From positions 52,018,580-52,082,579 of the forward strand of contig CM048840.1 of assembly GCA_026545765.1 (NCBI GenBank): a stretch of DNA of 64,000 nucleotides, read 5' to 3'. A model generated the notes under the pieces. That model saw nothing but the letters and a program-made list of their open reading frames with translations, was not told where the DNA came from and ran no database searches. Both the position numbers and the translations under genes were made by a program. Source of the DNA: Plantago major. Lineage: Eukaryota > Streptophyta > Magnoliopsida > Lamiales > Plantaginaceae. Positions 57,657 to 64,000 of this stretch are shown one piece after another. Positions within the stretch are counted from its first letter, which is position 1. Every line of letters starts with the position of its first letter.

Positions 57657-58797
57657 TTTCATTGTACCTATTAATTTCCTAGCTTGCCCATCTATCGACA
57701 ACACCAAGTAAGTAATCTCTACTCAATATTATCTTTATAACATCTTCAAATTCAAGTTTCTATCCTTCACCTTTTTGCTTGCACTTTCTTCTTGCTTTTG
57801 GAGTGCTATGCAATTATATGCTTCATTTGATTGAATTGATTATGTTTGGGATATGTGAATACATGCTTACTTCTAGTATTTACCTTATTAACACTTGCCT
57901 TGGTTGAGATTTGACAAATTGATTGAGAATTTGAGGGTTTTTGTTCTTGCTCACCTTGTGTTCAATGTCTCAATAGAACAAATCCCCTTGTCGGCCCTTT
58001 TCTCCTTCGATTACATGCTCACATGATCTTTACTTGAAGAATTATGCTTAGGAAACATGTTTTGATCGTCATATGCTCATTGGATGGAATTCTCATTGCA
58101 ATATGCTCTACACTTTGATGCTTGACATAATATGAGAATTTGTGCTACATGCCTAGTTCATGCATTGATTTGAAGCAGCTATTGACTTATCACAAGCTGT
58201 AATTTTGCATACATGCTATACCAAACATCAGGTTTGGGGGAGGAAGACCCATGAGATTTGCATGGAAGCCATAGTCCTGAGTTCACTCCAAACATGCTAT
58301 CTCACACACTTTTGAGCCCAGGTACCATGGAAGAACGAAGGAGGATGCCCATCGCAAGATGAATAAACTCTTTGTGGAGCTCGTGAGCGATGCACAGCTG
58401 GGAGACCAAGATGATATGCGGAGGAGGAATTAAATGAACAAGCATGGAAGCACAACACCGAGAGGGGAGTATCTTTCCTTTTTTTTTTTTATTTACTTTC
58501 CTAGTTTACTATCTGCTCTCTGCTAGGTTTGGGGGAAGATTTTGATTTGACTACTGCCTGCTAACTTGCTTGGTCTGTAGAAGCTTTTTAAATACTCGCA
58601 CTTAGTAGTTTGAATTTTAATTTATGCTTATTTGTTACATCTAAGGTCTTCTACTTGTTGAAAAATTTTTAATCTGTGGGAGAGTACCGAGTGTGAACCA
58701 TAAGATGAAGGGCTGTGGATTTGTTTTCTTGCTTCGCTGCTTGCTAATTATATGCTCTGACCGAATTCGACCCATGCTACTTTGATGAGTGAATTTA
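57657..58797 (+). other. 3' non-coding region of the Athila-like element, part 1
   Basis: AT-rich, with no protein recognised. It has GGTTTGGGGGAGG at about 58231 and GGTTTGGGGGAAG at about 58528, resembling the polypurine tract next to the 3' LTR. Confidence 0.65.
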
Positions 58798-60445
58798 TGT
58801 TGGTCCAGATAACGACAAAGTAAAAGACTAGAGGGGGGGGGGTGAATAGTCTTTTAAAACTTTTGTCGATAAACACAGTTTCTCAGATATCTGTGAAGAT
58901 ATCTGATACTTAATTTCAGAGAACGGAAGACTTTTCTATGATAAGTGCACGTGCTCAGCAAGATAAGTGTAAATACTTTGCAAGATAAATAAAGAAAGTA
59001 ATAAACTGCAGAAAGTAAATAACACAAGTCTTTTTATATTGGTATCTGAAGGTGGCGTAATCCTTCAACTAATCCACTTCGGCCTTTCTCAGACCTAGAA
59101 TCCACTAAGACAGATAATTGAGGTAACCTTACAAGTATCTTCTCTAGATTCCTAAATATACTAGGTTCCCAACCAAGTGTTCCCCCTGAGTTATTCCCCG
59201 GCTTTCACAGCCAAGTACTTCCTGTACTCAGAAACCTTTTGAGCTATTCCTTAGTTTCCCAAAATAAGTACTTCCTATGCTCAGTAACCGTGGAGGTATT
59301 TCTTAGTTTCCCAAACTAAGTACTTCCTGTACTCCACGCCGATTAAGGTGTTGGTTAAGGTAGTTTGTCAGGTGAGCTTCTTTAATAACTTGTTCAGTTA
59401 TTCAGATAGCTCTATGAATCAAGTATACTTAATACACTTTGCAATGTATGGTATCTTGTTCTTAACTGACCCAAGTCTATGATAAGTGTTCAAGAGAATG
59501 AATCTCAGATATGAAATCTTAGTTCAACTCTTTCACAAATAACAATGCTTGTTAAGGATCAGGACACTTAGAACTTTTGTGCTACTTAGAATCAAGAGCT
59601 TTGGTCGCAACAGAATGCTTGAAGGTAAGTAGTGTGCTTGAGAGAGCTTGTGAGAGTATTTAATATAAGTTCAGTGATCTATGGTGTAAGTTCTGTGTGT
59701 GTTCTCAAGCAGTCTAAGTGTTGATATTTATAGATGAATTTGAGCGCCGTTTGAATAGTATCCGTCAGGCTTAACTCAATTTCAAACTATTGATATCTGA
59801 GTATAATCAGAATAGGTTTGTCTTCTTCTTCGTAAGCTACCGCTTTTGTTCGACATTTATGTCCGCGCATTTAATGCATTATACTTTGTCCTCAGAGTGC
59901 CAACAACGAACTATGCATGCTTTCAAGCCTCGCACGCCCTTTTCCGAGACTATCACAACTCCGTATACCACTTGTTAAAATATATTGTTTCCTAAACATA
60001 ATCTTTATCCAAGGTATCGAGTGTAGATATCATAAGCACTTTTCCTCGCTTTCAAACCTTTTATTCTCGTATATCTTTGCAACACTGTTTATTTAAAAAT
60101 GCTTGTGTCTTCAAGATATCTGGCCATAGGTATCTGAAAAACCTTTGTCTTCAGCAATCTTGTGTAGTCTTCAGATCTTCAAAATTTGTTGAACTCGCTA
60201 AAGAAGAAATTAGAAAAACGATAAACCCTATAGGTTGACGCCTGCTGGATGCCTTCTTCTTGGTTTTCTTCAGAGAATAAAAATTACATTCAGAGACCTA
60301 ACATCCTATACAAGATTTGCTAGACTATCATACTTAGTGAGTTTCCTCTTTACAAAGGTTCAAGTGAACCAAGAGCACTAACCACCTTTCGAGCTAAGAT
60401 AAGTCATTAGGTTGCTGATCAAAATCTAAACAAATATTCCTAACA
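58798..60445 (-). mobile_element. Solo LTR of Sirevirus subfamily B
   Basis: The plus strand starts TGTTGGTCCAGATAACG and ends CCTAACA, 1648 bp, with no polypurine tract or primer site beside it. Flanks ATTTA and GTTTA agree at four of five bases, so the target duplication is decayed. It closely matches the LTR at 24097-25694. Confidence 0.82.
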
Positions 60446-61767
60446 GTTTACTTGATACTCTAATTGAAGTCCCGTGTGCAACCGTGTGAGCACTCCTACC
60501 CTTAAGTCTTTATTTGTCAGCAGCATGAATATGATTAGTAGTACTCACCTTTCTTAATCCTTTTCTATACCTTTCACAAACCCCTTTGAAAGATTTTTTA
60601 AGCCCTCATGAAACTCCACCATATATCATATACATGCTTTACTTAAGCGGTGACAGCAACCTATCATTGAGCTTGAACGAAGAAACAAAGCAACGAGTTC
60701 CAAAGAATGGAGGAGAATCATGTTTTGATCATGATCGAGAATTTTTTTGGGGGAAAGTAGAGAAGAAAACCCTAACCCTAGTTCGACAAATTGGTTTGGG
60801 GGAGAAGTGGAAGATGAACATCATCGAAGGTAACCTTGTTGGCCCTACTGTTTATTACCGGTGCTGAAAATCACTAGCTCTTGCTCTAAACAAATAGAAA
60901 GAAAGTACCGAAAAAACAAAGGTACAAAAATCTCGGAGTGCATCTGTGGTACTTGTGATCTCCGTTTTTATGTTGGGCATGTTACAGATACTACCCACAT
61001 ACCGGGGTGGCCCTAAAAAGCTACATGTCCGTGAGGGTTGATGGCATGTATACCAAACCAGCACGCACAAAAGTGCAAAATTAGGTAAAACAGACACCAC
61101 CAAAAAATGTAGAGACTAAAAGAGCCCAGTGACGGCCAACCAAAAGCATACGAGTCATTAAAACGACTGGAAAAAATAGTATGTCAAAAGAAAAAGAAAA
61201 AGAAAAAGAAAAAAGAAAAATAAAGGAGCAAGTAGTCTATATGTGAAGCAACCGATGGAGTAGTTACGATGATAGAAGAGAAGTTGGAGATTTGTCATTG
61301 AGAGAGGACGATGTCGAAGGAAGGAACTCGGTGTCCGAAAGGATAAGTTCCCCTGAAATACCCTTTGTTACCTTTTTATCTTTTAATGATGCTTAGCCAT
61401 ACACTCCTCTATATATTATCCTACCTATTTTACTTACCAAGCCAACATGAGTACTACTTTGATTTGTGCCTAGACTTTTAGGAGCAGGATTGCATAACAT
61501 TACCGCGAGGTAATGATTTTGAAGTACACCTAGAAGGACAATGGTTTACACTTGTAACCGCTGGCTGTAGTGAGTGGTACTTAATTGTTACTTGTTTGCT
61601 GTGGAGTCATAAAGTTGGAGTTGAAACTAAGAGAGTCAGTAGAGATTGAAACCCTAGAAACTGGCTGCTTCTATGTAGTGGTTTATTCTTGCTACTCATT
61701 TCATGGTCACTTCTTGGTTATCGTTATTGCCTTGCTCAAGGATTAGCAAGAAACTGGTTTGGGGGTG
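60446..61767 (+). other. 3' non-coding region of the Athila-like element, part 2, with polypurine tract
   Basis: No protein family is seen. An open frame at 60586-60867 shows no known motif. GGTTTGGGGGAGAAG occurs near 60795, and TTTGGGGGTG at 61758-61767 abuts the 3' LTR and is the likely priming tract. A short AAAAAG array lies near 61192-61220. Confidence 0.65.
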
Positions 61768-64000
61768 TGATGTGACAATGGAATGTGCGATATAGCATGC
61801 TTTTAGACCCTCATTTTTTGCCTTAGATGCAATATTTGTATCGTTTTATGGTCAATTACCAACTTTGCGTGTTTTCTGTAGGTCATGATCACGTTTTTGA
61901 GGAATTGCACGATTCCAGGCAACAAAACGACATAATTCTGCGAAATTGAGAAAGTTAAGAGAATACGCCGGATTGGCCATTGCACGAAGTTCGAGGAGTC
62001 AAAACAAGTCATGCGACCAACCAATGCAAAGATAATTGAAGAAGAACACTTTTCGAGGAAACGAAGTTACGAAGCCCGAAATTGAAGAACGAAGAAAACA
62101 GATTCGAAGCTGCAGGAATCGCACTTGACGATCCACTAGTGGCCGCAGAAGGGGTGATGTGTCAAATCAAAGTTCTAAATTTGTTTAAAAGCCAAGAGTT
62201 AATTCTCAACACTATAAAAACCTATGGTGCAGGTAAGTTAACCCCGAGGTCAGTCTCGAAGGACTTAACTAAGCTAAGTCTTGTTTACGAATAGTAATAA
62301 CAATAAGAAAGTAGTAAAAGGGTTGTTTGCTTTGACAACGAATTTGATTTATATTATCTATCTACTTATGCAATCTAACTAGAAAACAGATTAATCTAAA
62401 CGACAATGATATGATTAGAGAATTATGGTGTGGTGACAAAAAACAAGCTAGCTAGCAGGAAACATGCGATTAATAGGTTAATGGTTACTCTCAAGTTGTC
62501 ACTACTTGGGTTCAGAAAACGAATAGCATTAGTGAAGGCGTCAATTTCACTAAGCTACGACCAATTAAGCCAATCCTAATATGTTTGCAATCTAACTGTC
62601 AGATCAAACAAGACGAAAATGTTTTGGTATGTAAAGATCAAATGTTTAATCTAACAGTGATATTGACGGAATGCACATCAAACAGAATAACAGGATATGC
62701 AATTAATCTAAAAAGCTTATAGAAAATCGCGGCCTGTATATATAATCACATAAACCCTACCTAGCATGCATTGAATCCATCACCACCCCATAATTGGGGG
62801 TTTAGCTACTCATGACATGCATATACATAATCAATATCTTAATTAAACACGCAATAAACATAATCATAAATTAAATACCAAGAAACGAGATGAGGAACAA
62901 TTTTACCTAATCGTGTCACAAACCCTAGGTAAGAATTGAAGACCTTCAATCGAACTGGTGGAAAGTATGAAGAATATGCTCCCAATCAATAATTAATTGT
63001 CGGATTACAAGATAAACGGTTCAATTACCTCCAATAATAGGTAGGTAATTACCCTGGAAAGGTTCTAGGTTGAAAAACAAAAAGAAGAGAAGAATAATAA
63101 TGAAGTTGTGTCTAAAAGATCAAGAAAATAGGTTATATATAGTGAAAAACACTCAAAATCATGTTCTGGGCCGAAAATAGCTCAAAATGGGAGTTGGTGC
63201 CCGCCAAAAATGGAGCTGGCGTCCGCTAACTCGTTCTGGACGAGTTTGGCGTCCGCCAAGATTGAGCTGGCATCCGCCAAGATTGAGCTGGCGTCCGCCA
63301 GGCCCTTGTTGGTCCTCTAAACGTCGGAATCTGGAGATGGTTCCTCTTACAATTTGTAGCTCTTGGTCTTATCTGCGCGTGGACACGAAGATCAGGTTAA
63401 TCGGAGTTCATATGCAAAAGTTATGGCCAAATTGCCAAAGCTGCTCCATCGTAGTACGAATTTCGCGCGCTTTCACTTAAATGGCTCTAAAATCTTCGTC
63501 CGTACTCCGAATCCACTTCCGTTTCGACCATTCAACTCCGTTTTCAACCACCTTTCAGGTCCATAAACTTACATGCTTCCATTAATGCATTAAATGCACT
63601 GGTTTAGCCCTTGTTTTAATGCATTTTCACCAAACACCTACAAAACACAAAAACGTAACATAACACTAATAAAACATATAAGAACTATACTTGAGAATGG
63701 CAATAAGACGGTAAAAAAGACCGAATGAGATGATGTAAAATCAACTCATCAAGGAGTCACTGCGGTCCACAGGCGACCGCAGTGCAGTGGAGGTTTGTCT
63801 CTTGGGCTGTTTCCTGGCCTGTCAGGCTAGAGTCCACCTTCCTAAACCTTCCTTATTGATAAATGGTGGCCAGAGCTCGAAATTTTCCATATAAATAAGC
63901 CCTCAGGGGTCTCATAATTCTACACCGCTCACAAAGCAGCTCTTCTGAGAGAGAACCAGTCCTCGGGGAAGTGAAACCCCAAAACCGTTGACCGTCAGGC
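61768..64000 (+). repeat. 3' LTR of the Athila-like element, split by a solo LTR, runs off the window
   Basis: It starts TGATGTGACAATGG like the 5' LTR. It is interrupted at 62155-63751 and resumes with AGGAGTCACTGCGG, a TATAAATAAG box near 63890 and the AGTCCTCGGGGAAGTG block. The window ends before its 3' end. Confidence 0.88.
62155..63751 (-). mobile_element. Solo LTR, TGATGAG family, minus strand
   Basis: The plus strand starts TGATGTGTCAAATC and ends CAACTCATCA, the complement of the family ends. Length is 1597 bp. Flanks AGGGG and AGGAG agree at four of five bases. The cassette at 63185-63305 has four to five copies of a TGGCGTCCGCCA-type palindrome. Confidence 0.85.

Larger units (their letters stand above)
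37230..64000 (+). mobile_element. Athila-like gag-only LTR element, continues past the window
   Basis: The 5' LTR (37230-38549) starts TGATGTGACAATG and ends GCACATCA. A tRNA-Asp-type primer site follows, then a leader and a gag ORF. After gag come an AGCGCTTCTTGAGAGGCAACC-like block (the first 19 bases at about 42673), a 3' non-coding region with several GGTTTGGGGG tracts, and a 3' LTR from 61768. No protease, RT or integrase lies between gag and the 3' LTR apart from those of the nested copia copy. This matches a gag-only non-autonomous design (TR-GAG). It contains four later insertions. Without them it would be about 5.4 kb up to the 3' LTR. The gag is broken, at least by one insertion. 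Confidence 0.85.

Noticed and set aside
57657-58797. Possible host gene between Sirevirus copy 2 and the next LTR
   Set aside because: The stretch has polypurine-like tracts and no coding pattern, and it is bounded by the duplicated TATAA of copy 2. It belongs to the Athila-like 3' region.
60586-60867. 93-codon open frame in the 3' region of the Athila-like element
   Set aside because: It contains a polypurine-like tract and no recognisable domain. It is likely non-coding element sequence.

Overview
The window is plant nuclear DNA, most likely from a eudicot, and almost all of it is nested transposable elements. The evidence is Ty1/copia Sirevirus-type elements, a gag-only Athila-like Ty3 element whose primer site matches plant tRNA-Asp, a CACTA (En/Spm) element with TNP2 and Transposase_24 type genes, a Mutator-like element with 9-bp target duplications, and long AT-rich spacers. 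I cannot name the species. I saw no tRNA, rRNA, CRISPR or prokaryotic gene. Only one short stretch (about 28.9-32.1 kb) looks like host DNA, and it holds one candidate host gene, an 84-residue protein with one membrane segment (31353-31607).

Layout. 1-3400: a minus-strand gene of the plant 'putative transposon protein' type, split by a solo LTR (1676-2890). 3410-22822: Sirevirus copy 1 on the minus strand, flanked by GCACT. It has LTRs, gag, protease/integrase/RT/RNase H and a long intron-bearing 3' ORF block. A 4.36-kb CACTA element (13042-17398, TSD TGA) sits in its pol, and an inverted piece of a related element sits beside its 5' LTR. 22828-28882: pieces of at least four LTR elements. 28883-32110: host-like island with a solo LTR (29465-30864). 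32111-33587: solo LTR holding a CACTA-end fragment. 33593-37229: a tiny copia remnant, an Athila-like 5' end and a Sirevirus LTR piece. 37230 to beyond 64000: an Athila-like gag-only element with four later insertions: solo LTR 40502-41652, Sirevirus copy 2 at 43034-57651 (TSD TATAA, itself holding a Mutator-like element at 48051-49177), solo LTR 58798-60445 and solo LTR 62155-63751.

The insertion order is readable. Exact or near-exact target duplications were found for nine insertions, and copies 1 and 2 serve as each other's empty site for the CACTA and Mutator-like insertions. The deepest stack is five layers: Athila-like remnant, Sirevirus LTR, Athila-like element, Sirevirus copy 2, Mutator-like element.

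Most notable signals: (1) many LTRs of different age and family carry, at a similar place, a private GC-rich near-palindrome repeated two to six times, with a different motif in each copy; (2) the Sirevirus 3' ORF block has its own TATA box and a row of short repeated exon-like modules bounded by splice-type signals in both copies; (3) sharply bounded tracts, mostly in copy 2, lose CAG/CTG and gain CG, which looks like a methylation-linked base-calling artefact or an unusual mutation signature; (4) a 97-bp tandem array in a CACTA intron is built of hairpins with a fixed loop and co-varying stems.
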